NCBI GenBank assembly: GCA_963721065.1
Contig: CAVRHO010000002.1
Span: 496,001-560,000, forward strand
Direction: 5' to 3'
DNA length: 64,000 nucleotides
Source: CAWBLP01 sp963721065
Lineage (GTDB): Bacteria; Pseudomonadota; Alphaproteobacteria; Acetobacterales; Acetobacteraceae
The notes under the pieces: model-generated
What the model was told of the DNA's origin: nothing
The model's database searches: none
What the model saw: only the letters and a program-made list of their open reading frames with translations
Translations under genes and position numbers: made by a program
Shown here: one piece after another, positions 51,786-61,909 of the stretch
Layout of the letters: every line of letters begins with the position of its first letter
Numbering within the stretch: the stretch's first letter is position 1

Positions 51786-53918
51786 ATGCAGCACAAACTG
51801 GCGCCGGCTGTCCGCACAGCCGGTGCGGCCGTGCCGGTACTGGCGGTCTTTCTGTATGTACTCGGCCTGAAACCCTTCGCCTATGGCATATGGTTCCAGG
51901 CCGAGCCGCTTACCGTTGGCCTTCTGGCGCTGGGCGCTGCGGCCGGGCTCTGCCTGCTGGCACTGGATCTGACAGGCCATGCGGTCTGGTCGGTATTCCG
52001 CCAGCCGCCACTGTTGTTTCTGCTGGCGATCGTCGTCTGGAGTGCCCTGGTCTCTCCCTTGCAGGACTTTCCGGCGCGGTCATGGTTCGGTGCGCCGCAG
52101 ACGGGAGAGGGCATATTCTCCTTCCTCGCTTTGCTGGCGCTTGCCGGGCTGTGCTGGGTGCTGTGGCCCTACCGGCGGGTCCGGCTCGCCATCGCGGCGG
52201 CGGCGGTGGTGAGCGCGGTGGCTATGGGCGTGATGAACGCGGTGCTGCCGTTCGGTTCCCCGTGGCGTCCCCAGTTGCACGGTTTCTACGGCGGCATGGT
52301 CGGCCCGGCAGTCGCACTGGTCGTGCTCGGCACAACCCGCCGCCCGGGCTGGAAGGTCGCGCTGCTGGCGCTGTTGGCCGGCCTGCCGGCCGCCGTGTTC
52401 TCCCAAAGCAAGCAAGCGCTGCTGCTGGATTGCCTGCTGGGGCCACTGGCCTGCGTGCTGTTGTTGTTCCTGCAACGTCGCTGGCGACCGGATTCCCGCA
52501 GGCGATGGTTCCGGCTTGCGCCGCTGCTTGCCATAGCCGGGTTTGCGCTTCTCGTTACCGTGGCAACCATACTGCCACCGATCAGCCCGTACGATGTCCT
52601 GCCGCACCGCGTGGTCGATGCCGTCCTCCGCGTCGTCTCGATCGGGCCGCCCCACGCCGACCTGTTCTACTCGGAGCGCTCGCGTGGCCTGCTCGCACTG
52701 GCCGGCTTCGCGGCATTGGCCGCGCATCCCGGTGCCTGGCTGTGGGGCTTTGGCTTCGGCAGCTACAACGATGTGCTGTACAGACACACCTTCGTCGCCG
52801 GCGTGCGCGGTTTCCAGAACGGCGTCTGGCAGCCGAACTGGGAAGGCGTCGGCGCCGGCGCCTTCCACGTCCACAACGATCCGCTGGAAGCCGTGTTGGC
52901 CGCCGGCCTGGTTGCCGGACTCCTCTATGTTCTGTTCCTGTGCGCCGCTGTATCGCGCTCGCGCCGGGCGATGTTGCCGTTCGCCGCGGTCGGCTGGTTC
53001 ATCATCGCCGCCATACTGTCGGAATGGTACCCCTCGCTGCTGACCTATCCGTTCCTGGCGATGGCGCTCGCCGCGTGCTGCGCGCCGCTGGATCCCGCAT
53101 CGCCCAGACCTGTCGCACCGCCCAGGCCTGTCTCACCGCCTAGGCCTGTCGCATCGCCCAGACCTGTCGCACCGCGAGGCAGCCTGGCGTTCCGCGCGGC
53201 CTGCGTGGCGGGCGCCCTTCTGCTTGCCTTCGGCGCCAGGGCGACGGCAACGGACGCCCTGGCCGGCGGCCGCCTGCTGGCGACGGTGAACCGGCAGGAT
53301 GCCGCCGATATCCGGCCCTACGGATCAGTACCCGGTGACCACGGCCGCGGCGGCGCGCACCTGTGGTGGGTCGCACTGAACTATGTGTTCTACCTCGATA
53401 CCCAGTTGGCCCAGGGCCACAAGCCGACAGCGGGCCAGGCCGCCTGGTATGCCTACCTGCTGCGGGAAGTGGATCGCTGGACGGCGCAGGACCGCGCCGG
53501 AGTCCGTCTGGCGGCACTGACCGTGGCGATGCGCAACGACCTGGTCGCGAACTACGCCGGCACGCGATTGGCGCCGCTGCGGCAGCACGCGCTGTCGCGT
53601 TGGAACGCGGCGGTCATGGGGCTGATCCGCCGGGCACCGGATCGCACCGACGTCGCGGTGCCCGACCTCACCTGGCTGGCGTCCGGCCGGCACTACGTCG
53701 CGATACTTGGGCTGTGCGAGCGGATTTTCCGGATCCATCCAGGCGACCGGGTCTGCCTCTGGTATTCCGGGATGGCGATGGTGACCGATCCGCTCAGCAG
53801 GGAGGCCGGCTTTGCCGACCTGCGTCGCGCGTTGACGCTGGATGCGGGCGCTGTTGTCCCGGTGGCGCCCGGAGCCCGCCGGGCGGTGAACGCTCATTTC
53901 GCCACGCGGCCAGAGTGA
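51786..53918 (+). CDS. O-antigen-ligase/polymerase-like membrane protein with periplasmic domain
   Basis: A 710-residue protein. The first ~430 residues are a polytopic membrane domain of the WaaL/Wzy type, with a large loop carrying SIGPPHADLFYSERSRGLLA, WLWGFGFGSYNDV and the conserved FHVHNDPLEAVLAAGLVAGL, which is the HNxxLE-like ligase motif. A Pro-rich linker of four RPVxPP units (an in-frame 18-bp repeat) connects to a ~260-residue soluble C-terminal domain. It probably joins or polymerises surface sugars. The GTGA overlap with the next gene shows coupling. ATG 51786 is preferred over GTG 51750. Confidence 0.8.
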   Translation: MQHKLAPAVRTAGAAVPVLAVFLYVLGLKPFAYGIWFQAEPLTVGLLALGAAAGLCLLALDLTGHAVWSVFRQPPLLFLLAIVVWSALVSPLQDFPARSWFGAPQTGEGIFSFLALLALAGLCWVLWPYRRVRLAIAAAAVVSAVAMGVMNAVLPFGSPWRPQLHGFYGGMVGPAVALVVLGTTRRPGWKVALLALLAGLPAAVFSQSKQALLLDCLLGPLACVLLLFLQRRWRPDSRRRWFRLAPLLAIAGFALLVTVATILPPISPYDVLPHRVVDAVLRVVSIGPPHADLFYSERSRGLLALAGFAALAAHPGAWLWGFGFGSYNDVLYRHTFVAGVRGFQNGVWQPNWEGVGAGAFHVHNDPLEAVLAAGLVAGLLYVLFLCAAVSRSRRAMLPFAAVGWFIIAAILSEWYPSLLTYPFLAMALAACCAPLDPASPRPVAPPRPVSPPRPVASPRPVAPRGSLAFRAACVAGALLLAFGARATATDALAGGRLLATVNRQDAADIRPYGSVPGDHGRGGAHLWWVALNYVFYLDTQLAQGHKPTAGQAAWYAYLLREVDRWTAQDRAGVRLAALTVAMRNDLVANYAGTRLAPLRQHALSRWNAAVMGLIRRAPDRTDVAVPDLTWLASGRHYVAILGLCERIFRIHPGDRVCLWYSGMAMVTDPLSREAGFADLRRALTLDAGAVVPVAPGARRAVNAHFATRPE
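53098..53175. repeat. In-frame 18-bp tandem repeat inside the ligase-like gene
   Basis: CCCAGACCTGTCGCACCG and variants repeat about four times and encode the linker RPVAPP, RPVSPP, RPVASP, RPVAPR. It is the only minisatellite of the window clearly inside a coding region with the frame kept. Confidence 0.8.
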
Positions 53919-54784
53919 CCGGCCGGCAATTCGCGGCCCTCGCGGTCGGCCTGCTGCTGCTGACCGGTTGCGCGGGGTCCGGCGGGCAGGCCGCCCGGCA
54001 GCGCGCGGACCGGTTGGCGCGGGAAGCGGGATTCCACCGAATCGTCGTCGCCGCAGGCCCGTTTCACCTGGCGGCATTCCTGCGGCTGTCCGCCCCCGCC
54101 AAGGTGCTGCGTGTCTATATTGCGGGTGACGGGCATGCCTGGGACACGCGCACAATTCCGTCCGACGATCCCACGCCGTGGTCGCCTGTGGCGCTGGAGC
54201 TGGCGGTGCGTGACCCGGCCCTCGCCGTCGCCTTCCTCGCGCGGCCGTGCCAGTACGTTCCCCCCCACAGCGATGCGGCCTGCGGTCGGTCGGTGTGGAC
54301 CGATGCACGCTACAGCCCCCGGGTCATCGCCAGCATGAACGCAGCGCTGGACCACCTGGAAGCCCTGGCCGGCGTCACGCGGCTGGACCTGGTGGGGTAT
54401 TCCGGCGGCGGAGCCGTCGCGGTGCTGGCCGCGGCACGCCGGACCGATGTGCGCAGCCTGCGCACCGTCGCCGCCAACCTGGATACCGCGTTGTGGACCC
54501 GCGAACACGCTGTGTCCCCGCTCACCAACTCGCTGAACCCGGTGAGCGTGGCGCCGCTGCTCGCCGCCGTGCCCCAGGTCCATTTCGTTGGCGGCCGCGA
54601 CCGCGTGGTGGATGTGTCGGTCGTGCGGTCCTACGCCACTGCGGCCGGTCCGGCATGCCTGAAGGTGGTGGTGGTGCCGGGCATGCGGCACGGCGCGGAC
54701 TGGGCCCCGGTCTGGCCGGAATTGCTGGCAGCCCCGTTGCCGAAGCGCTGTCACCGGCCGCGGACAGGTGCGGTCACGCGGTAA
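53915..54784 (+). CDS. Exported lipoprotein of the alpha/beta hydrolase fold
   Basis: A 289-residue protein. Signal peptide with lipobox (LAVGLLLLTGCAGSG) implies lipidation at the Cys near residue 19. The hydrolase core has YIAGDGHAWDTRT near the oxyanion strand, the nucleophile elbow LVGYSGGGAVAVLA near 155, and the final His in VVPGMRHGADW. The elbow GYSGG is the G-x-S-x-G motif, so a serine esterase or thioesterase is likely. The GTG start overlaps the stop of the ligase-like gene (GTGA), so it probably works with the same surface polymer. Confidence 0.75.
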   Translation: MTGRQFAALAVGLLLLTGCAGSGGQAARQRADRLAREAGFHRIVVAAGPFHLAAFLRLSAPAKVLRVYIAGDGHAWDTRTIPSDDPTPWSPVALELAVRDPALAVAFLARPCQYVPPHSDAACGRSVWTDARYSPRVIASMNAALDHLEALAGVTRLDLVGYSGGGAVAVLAAARRTDVRSLRTVAANLDTALWTREHAVSPLTNSLNPVSVAPLLAAVPQVHFVGGRDRVVDVSVVRSYATAAGPACLKVVVVPGMRHGADWAPVWPELLAAPLPKRCHRPRTGAVTR

Positions 54785-55005
54785 CGGTCTTCTTGCAAAA
54801 TTGTTTCAACCGGCGTCGGCACCGGCTGTCTCCCGTGCCTGTGGGGTGCTGCCGCGGCCCGTGCGTCCGGTAACGATCCACATTTTGTGTCAGTCTGTCT
54901 TAGAGTGTACTGGACACGCATCAACTGCGTGGTGTAATGACTTTTGAGAAGATGCGACCAGAGCCGTATTTTTTTCGGTGGTGGCATCCGTGTCGGGGAA
55001 ACTGC

Positions 55006-58000
55006 ATGCGCGATTTCAGGCCTATCTCGTACAGGGTTCTGTTGCTCGCCTCTGTCGCCACTGGGGCGCTCGCCGGGCGCGCAGGGGCGACCAACTATGT
55101 CGCTCCCCCGCCGCTACTCGGCGGCGGGCCGGCCGTTACGCTTCAGGCCGGCGACACGCTGACCAACAACAGCAGCTTTGTCATTACCATAGGCGCCGCT
55201 GCGCCTGCTGTGCTGGTCCGCACTGGGGCGATATCGATCCTCAGCAGTGGGCTGATCAACTCCATCGGGGCCGGCGGCCTCGGCATTCAGGTGGTCCCCA
55301 ACGGCTCGATCGACAGCATCACCAACAACGCCGGCGGTACGATCCAGGCGAACACCGACAACGGCATCGGCATTCTCAATGCCGGCTCCATCGGCACGAT
55401 CGGCAGCAGCGGGCTGATCACGGCGAATGGCACGAACGGTATCGGCATTGATATCGTTTCAGGCGGTTCGATCGGCACGATCGACAATACCGGCGGTACG
55501 ATCCGGGCGAATGGTCCGCAGGGCAGGGCGCTGGCCATTGACGGCAGCGTCGCCAGCCTCGGTAACGGCGGGCTGATCCAGGCAATCGGCGCCAATGGGA
55601 TCGCCGTTCAGGTGATGTCCGGCGGCTCGGTTGGCAGCATGTCCAATGCCGGCGGCGGCACCATCCTGGCGACCAGTGACAACGTCGCCAGCATTCTCGA
55701 CGCCGGCACCATCGGCAGTATCGGCAACAGCGGGCTGGTCGCGTCGAATGGCACGAACGGAGTCGGCATCGGTGTTGTCTCGGGTGGCTCGGTTGGCGCC
55801 ATCACCAACAACGCCGGCGGCACGATCCAGGCGAACGGCACCCATGGCATCGGTATCCAGGTCGGCGCGAACGGTGGCGTCGGCACGATCGACAATGCAG
55901 GCACGATCCAGGCGAACGGTCCGCAGGGCCAGGCCATCGTCATCGGCGGCAGCGTCACCGGCCTCAACAACAGCGGGCTGATCCAGGCGACCGGCGACAA
56001 TGGCGTCGGCATTCTCGACTCCGGCAGCATCGGCAGCATCGGCAACAGTGGGCTGGTCGCGGCGAACGGCGCGAACGGTGTCGGCATCGGGGTTGTTTCG
56101 GGCGCCTCGGTTGGCACGATCACCAACAGCGCCGGCGGCACGATCCAGGCCAACGGCACTCATGGTGCAGGGATCCAGGTCGGCGCGAACGGCAGCGTCG
56201 GCACAATCGACAATGCCGGCACGATCGAGGCGAACGGTCCGCAGGGCCAGGCCATCGCCGTTGGCGGCAGCGTCGCCAGCCTCGGCAACAGCGGGCTGAT
56301 CCAGGCGACCGGCACCGATGGTATCGCGGTGCAGGTGGCCGTCGGGCGGCTCGGTCAACAGCATTGGCAACAACGCCGGTGGCACGATCCAGGCGACCAG
56401 TGACAATGGCGTCGCCATTCTCGACAACGGCACCATCGGCACCATTCTCAACAGTGGACTGGTCGCGGCGAACGGCGCGAATGGCGTCGGCATCGGGGTT
56501 GTTTCGGGCGGTTCGGCCGGCACGATCGACAACGCCGGCGGCACGATCGAGGCGAACGGCTCGCAGGGCCGGGCCATTGCCATCGGCGGCAGCGTCGCAA
56601 GCCTCGCCAACAGCGGGCTGATCCAGGCGACCGGCGCCAACGGCATCGCCGTGCAGGTGGCCTCGGGCGGCTCGGCCGACAGCGTTACCAACGCCGCCGG
56701 TGGCACGATCCAGGCGACCGGTGACAATGGCGTCGCCATTCTCGATACGGGCACGATCGGCGCCATAGGCAACAGCGGGCTGGTCGCGTCGAATGGCGCG
56801 AACGGCGTCGCCGTCGCGGTGGTTTCGGGCGGGTCGGCCGGCACGATCACCAATGACGCCGGCGGTACGATCCAGGCGAACGGTACCAGTGGCGTGGGTA
56901 TCAAGGTCGGCGCGAACGACAGCGTCGGCACGATCGGCAATGCCGGCACGATAGAGGCGAACGGTCCGCAGGGCCGGGCCATCGCCATCAGCGGCAGTGT
57001 CGCCAGCCTCGGCAACAGCGGTCTGATCCGGGCGACCGGCGCCAATGGCATCGCGGTGCAGGTGGCCTCCGGCGGTTCGGTCAACAGCGTTACCAACGCT
57101 GCCGGTGGCACGATCGAGGCGACCGGTGACAATGGCGCCGCCATCCTCGACACCGGCACCATCGGCAGTATCGGCAACAGCGGGCTGATCGCATCGAATG
57201 GTGCGAACGGCGTCGGCATTGCGGTGGTTTCGGGCGGCTCCGCTGGCACGATCACCAACAACGCCGGCGGCACGATCCAGGCGAACGGCACCCGGGGCGT
57301 GGCCATCCAGGTCGGCGCGTTCAACAGCGTCGGCACGATCGACAACGCCGGCACGATCGAGGGGAATGGCCCGCAGGCCCGGGCAATTGCCATCGGCGGC
57401 GGCGTCTCAACCCTCAACAACAGCGGGTTGATCCAGGCGACCGGCACCGATGGTATCGCCGTTGAGGTGCTCTCGAGCGGTTCGGTCAACAGCATCACCA
57501 ACGCTGCAGGCGGCACGGTCCAGGCGAATGGCGACAATGGCGCCGCCATTCTCAATGGCGGCAGCATCGGCAGCATCGGCAACAGCGGGCTGATCGCGGC
57601 GAATGGCGCGAACGGCGTCGGCATTGGGGTTGTTTCGGGCGGCTCGGTCGGCACGATCACCAACAGCGCCGGCGGCACGATCCAGGCGAACGGCACCAGT
57701 GGCGTGGCCATCCAGGTCCGGACGAACGCCAGTGTCGGCACAATCGACAATGCCGGCACGATCGAGGCGAATGGTCCGCAGGGCCAGGCAATCGCCATTG
57801 GCGGCAGCGTCGCAAGCCTCAGCAATACCGGGCTGGTTCGGGCGACCGGGACGCAAGGTATCGACATCAGTGTTGCCGGCAGCCTCGGCACGTTGACAAA
57901 CGCCGGCACGCTCCAGGCGAGCGGTGACAACGGCGTCGCCATTGCCGACACCGGCTCCATTGGCGGTATCAGCAATGCCGCCGGCGGTACGATCCAGGCA

Positions 58001-60304
58001 AACGGTGCCAGTGGCGTCGGTATCCAGGTCGGTGCGGCCGGCAGCGTTGGCGCGATCGACAATGCGGGCACGATCGAGGCGAATGGTCCGCAGGGTCAGG
58101 CAAGCGCCATTGGCGGCAGCGTCGCCGGCCTCAACAACACCGGGCTGATCCAGGCGACCGGGACCCAAGGCGTCGCCGTCGCCGTTGCCGGCAACCTCGG
58201 CACCTTGACGAACGCCGGCACGCTCCAGGCGAGCGGTGACAACGGCGTCGCCATTTCCAACAGCGGCAGCATCGGCGGGATCGTCAACAGCGGCCAGATC
58301 CTCGCGTCGCGGGGCACCGCGATCGCCATGGGCGCGACCGCGCAGATCGGCAACGGGATCACCAACACGGCGACCGGGCTGATCCAGGGCGGGCCGAGCG
58401 ATGGCAGTGGTGTGGCGATCGACGACTCGGCCGGCACGCATCCGCTGGCGATCACCAGCGCGGGCACCATCATCGGCCAGATCAAGCTCGGCCTGGCGGG
58501 TGACACCCTGACTGTCACCGATGGCAGCATCATCGGCGCCGTAAGCGGCCAGTCGGGCAGCAACGACACCCTGAACCTGAACCCGGGCGGCACCTTCACC
58601 ACCAACGGCTCGATCGCCAACGTCGATACGATCAACGTCAACAGCAACACGGTCGTGCTGCAGAACCCGGTTCTGGCGGCACAGGCCTTCTCGGTTGCGA
58701 GCCACGCCACCACCATGCTGAACGCCAACGTCCAGGCAACGAACTTCAATAATGCCGGCGTCGTTGAGGTGGGCAGCGCCAGCCGGACCATCACCGGCAA
58801 CTATACACAGGCCGATGGCGGCACGTTGGGCGTAACAGTCAGCAATGCCGGGGCCGGGCAGTTGAACGTCACCGGCACCGCCACGATCCAGGGCGGCAAC
58901 AACGCCGTTTCGGTTCACGTGCCCACGACGACCGACGTGTTCGGCCTGGCCGGAGACTCCTGGAATGTGCTGACGTCGGGCAGCCTGGTAGCCAACGCCG
59001 ACTCGCTGACGGCAAGCAGTGACAATGCCAGCCTGGTTTCGTTCAACCTGGCCGAGAGCGGCACGAACCTTGTCTTGTCACCACAGGCGCTGACACCGGG
59101 CCAGATACAGAATGCGGCGACCCAGTATGTGAACGCCATCTTCCAGCCCCTCTCCGGCATTGTGACGGAGAGTGAGCTTCAGGCGCAGCAGTTCCTGACG
59201 AAGACGTTCATCGGGCTGGCCAGTACGGGTGTGGCCGGCCAGCAGTTGGTGTACCAGGTCGATACGACGCTGTCCCATCTGACAACGTCCCAGTTGCTGC
59301 AGTTCAACAAGCAATTGCTGCCGAGCAATATCTTCAGCGCTGAGTTGCAGCTCAGCACGACGCTGAACGTGCTCAGCGGCGGCCAGGCGAATATCACCAA
59401 CCGACTGGCCTTCGCGCGACTGGATACGCCCACGTCCGGCCTGGCGGCCGGCGACTCGGTCGGCCGCGGCATCACCGTCTGGGGCCAGCCCTACGGTGCG
59501 GTCACATCGCAGGGCTCCAGCGACGGCATCGACGGCTACACCGCCGGCACCTACGGCGTGACGCTCGGCGGTGACATGATGGTGGCGCCGAATGTGCGTG
59601 CTGGCGTGGCGCTGACGCTGGGCAACAGCGATATCAACTACAACGGCTACCTGTCCGGCAGCAACGGATCGGTGTTCACCAGCGAATTCGACCTCTACGG
59701 CACATGGTACCGGAACAACTTCTTCGTCGATGGCCTGTTGTCGTTCGCCTACAACCACTATACGCGGCACCAGCCGATATCCGCGCTGGGTATCTCACTC
59801 GACTCCAACAGTGGCGGCACGCAGTTCAGTGCCAAGATCGGTGCCGGCTACAACGCGAAGCTCGGTGAGCATGCGGTACTCACGCCATACGGATCAGTAC
59901 AGCAGTTCCACTTCAACTTTGACGGCTATACTCCGTCGGGCGGGGCGAAGTACGGCCTGGATGTTCCCGTCAACGGTCAGAGCGCCAACATTACCCAGAC
60001 CCGCCTCGGGGGGCGCCTGGCCTATCCGGTGACGCTGAAGGACGGCAATCTGACACCCGAAGTTCATGCATACTGGCTGCACAACTTCGGTTCGAACCGG
60101 CTGACCATGACCTATACCAGCCCCGTGGGTCCCACCACGTTCACCTCGCTCGGACCGCCTGCGGATCGCGACATTTTCGACATCGGTATTGCTGCGACCT
60201 TCGCCAAAGGGCCGCGGTGGAGCTTCGGCGGTGGCTACGATTACGCCGGCAGCTCGAATGCAAGTGCGCACAACTTCTACGTCAATGTGAAGTACCACTT
60301 CTAA
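55006..60304 (+). pseudogene. Giant repeat-built autotransporter (type Va), split by one extra G
   Basis: The signal peptide (YRVLLLASVATGALAG) and the first passenger repeats run from ATG 55006; an extra G at 56341 (GTGGCCGTCGGG instead of GTGGCCTCGGG) shifts the frame for the rest. Corrected, it has 1765 residues. The passenger is built of ~25-residue hairpin units (SGLIQATG, GTIDNAG, GVGIGVVSGG), forming a ~135-residue super-repeat. A C-terminal beta-barrel (~280 residues, ending YVNVKYHF with terminal Phe) inserts in the outer membrane and exports the passenger. The sister repeats show what the broken site should read. Confidence 0.88.
55316..57900 (+). repeat. ~405-bp coding super-repeats in the autotransporter passenger
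   Basis: Five sub-units of 25-29 codons recur in the same order; matching SGLIQATG-type sites occur near 56290, 56610, 57020, 57420 and 57825, most about 405 bp apart. DNA identity between copies is high enough for recombination. Confidence 0.8.
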
Positions 60305-60649
60305 GCGCCATCGGGATGGCAGGTGGGGCGGGCGTCGCGGATTGCGCGGCGCCCGCTTCTTGCTTCAGGCCAACCGCAGCGCCTTCCCCCGGATGCCGGT
60401 CCGGGCGCGCGTCAGGAACAACCGGGCTGGCGGGAAGCGTCGCCCGCCACGACGCCACCCGCCACGACCGACCGCCACGACGGCATCCGCCACGACGCCA
60501 CCGGTCACGACCGGCCTGCCACGACGGCATCCGCCACGACACCACAGGCCACGACCGGCCTGCCACGACGCCACCCGTCGCCACGCCACCGGCCACGACC
60601 TGCCCGCCACGACGCCACCCGCGCCCGTGAACGCGCGGTCAGCCAGCGG
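60305..60649. other. Spacer with a 15-bp CGCCACGAC-type array
   Basis: After the autotransporter stop there is a short GC-rich hairpin-prone segment and then the array at 60440-60620. No RBS-led frame. Confidence 0.6.
60440..60620. repeat. Degenerate minisatellite, ~15-bp unit, about twelve copies
   Basis: CGCCACGACGCCACC, CGCCACGACGGCATC, GGCCACGACCGGCCTG and similar units follow each other. Every unit keeps CCACGAC, so the array is one family with drifting length of 13-17 bp. Confidence 0.8.
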
Positions 60650-61411
60650 TCACCCTTCGCCCCGCCGCCGCATGATCGCCCGCCCGAACGCCCCCAGCGC
60701 GGTGTTGATCGCGATCCCCGCCAGCGACAGCAGCACCAGCGCGGCGAACATGCGCGCCACCTCCAGCCGGTAGCCCGCCTCCAGGATCCGGTACGCCAGG
60801 CCGGAGGCGAACCCGCCAGACCCGGCCACGAACTCCGCCACCACCGCGCCCACCAGCGCCAGCCCGCCGGAAATCCGCAGCCCCGCCAGGAAATACGGCA
60901 GCGCTGCCGGCAGGCGCAGCAGCCACAACGCCTTCCACCGCCCGGCGCCGTACAGCCGGAACAGGTCCGACAGCTCCGGCGCGGCGGAAGACAGGCCGGC
61001 CGCGGTGTTGGCGAACACCGGGAAGAACGCCACGATCGTCGCGCACACCACCAGCGAGGTGAACGGATCGCCCACCCACACGATGATCAGCGGCGCGATG
61101 GCGACGATCGGCGTCACCTGCAGCACCACCGCCCAGGGCTGGATCGCCGCCTGCGCCAGCCGGCTCAGCGCCATCGCCACCGCCATCGCCGCCCCCAGCG
61201 TGGAGGCGACGACCAGCGCCGCGAAGGTCACCGTCAGCGTGGACAGCAGGGAGGTCAGCAGCCCGACCGGATCGGCCAGGAAGGCGCCGACGATCGCGAT
61301 CGGACCCGGCACCAGATAGACGGGCACGTGCCCGATCCGCACCGCCGCCTCCCAGATCGCCAGCGCCAGCAGGCCGAACAGGGCAGGGGCAAGGCGCAGG
61401 AACAAGGACAC
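60650..61411 (-). CDS. ABC-transporter permease (SsuC/TauC-like)
   Basis: A 253-residue binding-protein-dependent permease with six TM segments. The N-terminus PALFGLLALAIWEAAVRIGH and the cytoplasmic EAA-like loop near residue 160 (LFRLYGAGRWKALWLLRLPA, then YFLAGLRISGGLALVGAVVA) are typical of permeases for sulfonates, nitrate, taurine or hydroxymethylpyrimidine. No ATPase or binding protein lies next to it in the window, so partners must be elsewhere. The array at 60440-60620 is just downstream of its stop. Confidence 0.85.
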   Translation of the reverse strand: MSLFLRLAPALFGLLALAIWEAAVRIGHVPVYLVPGPIAIVGAFLADPVGLLTSLLSTLTVTFAALVVASTLGAAMAVAMALSRLAQAAIQPWAVVLQVTPIVAIAPLIIVWVGDPFTSLVVCATIVAFFPVFANTAAGLSSAAPELSDLFRLYGAGRWKALWLLRLPAALPYFLAGLRISGGLALVGAVVAEFVAGSGGFASGLAYRILEAGYRLEVARMFAALVLLSLAGIAINTALGAFGRAIMRRRGEG

Positions 61412-61447
61412 AGGCAGGACTCCGCAACCGCAGGCGATCCGGCGATC

Positions 61448-61777
61448 TTAACTCTGCGGCGACGGAACGAAACACAGCAGCTCGTCGTCCGGGGTCCAGC
61501 AGGCCACCGCCCGCCCGGTGGGGTTGTCCGTGCGGTTGAGGATCACGTCGTCGGGCACCACACGCCAGGCCTTGTCGATGAACACCTCGTAGTGCCCGCT
61601 ACGCAGCCGCGACGGCACCATCCGGCAGTCCGCGGTGGAGCAGCACGGCGCGTCGCTGTCCGGCTGACGCAGGCTGTCGAACCAGGGTGCCAGCCTGGGA
61701 TCGGCGTTCGGTGGCGGCGCTGCCCGTGCCGCACCGGCCAGCAGACATCCGACACACATGGCCACGATCCACCGCAT
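61448..61777 (-). CDS. Small secreted protein of unknown function
   Basis: A 109-residue protein with a signal peptide (MRWIVAMCVGCLLAGAARAA) and four Cys in the mature part (DAPCCSTADC, ACWTPDDELLCFVP), suggesting disulfides or metal binding. The central VPDDVILNRTDNPTGRAVAC segment is the most conserved-looking. Similar small proteins occur in alphaproteobacteria without function. It is 36 bases upstream of the ABC permease on the same strand and could be co-transcribed. Confidence 0.65.
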   Translation of the reverse strand: MRWIVAMCVGCLLAGAARAAPPPNADPRLAPWFDSLRQPDSDAPCCSTADCRMVPSRLRSGHYEVFIDKAWRVVPDDVILNRTDNPTGRAVACWTPDDELLCFVPSPQS

Positions 61778-61909
61778 GATGCCTCGCGCGCTGTCCGGCG
61801 CAGCATGCCATGATCATAATGCCGGAGTCTCCGACACACGTACGCCGACGTACACCGGGCCTTAACAGGTTTCCGCAACTCTGCGCCCCGCGAAACGGAG
61901 GGCGTGGCA

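Noticed and set aside
55459..58071. 870-residue open frame on the minus strand
   Set aside because: It lies opposite the repetitive autotransporter passenger. The frame is open only because the repeat's codon pattern is GC-rich and avoids stops; the peptide is low-complexity Ala/Pro/Leu text with no start signal.
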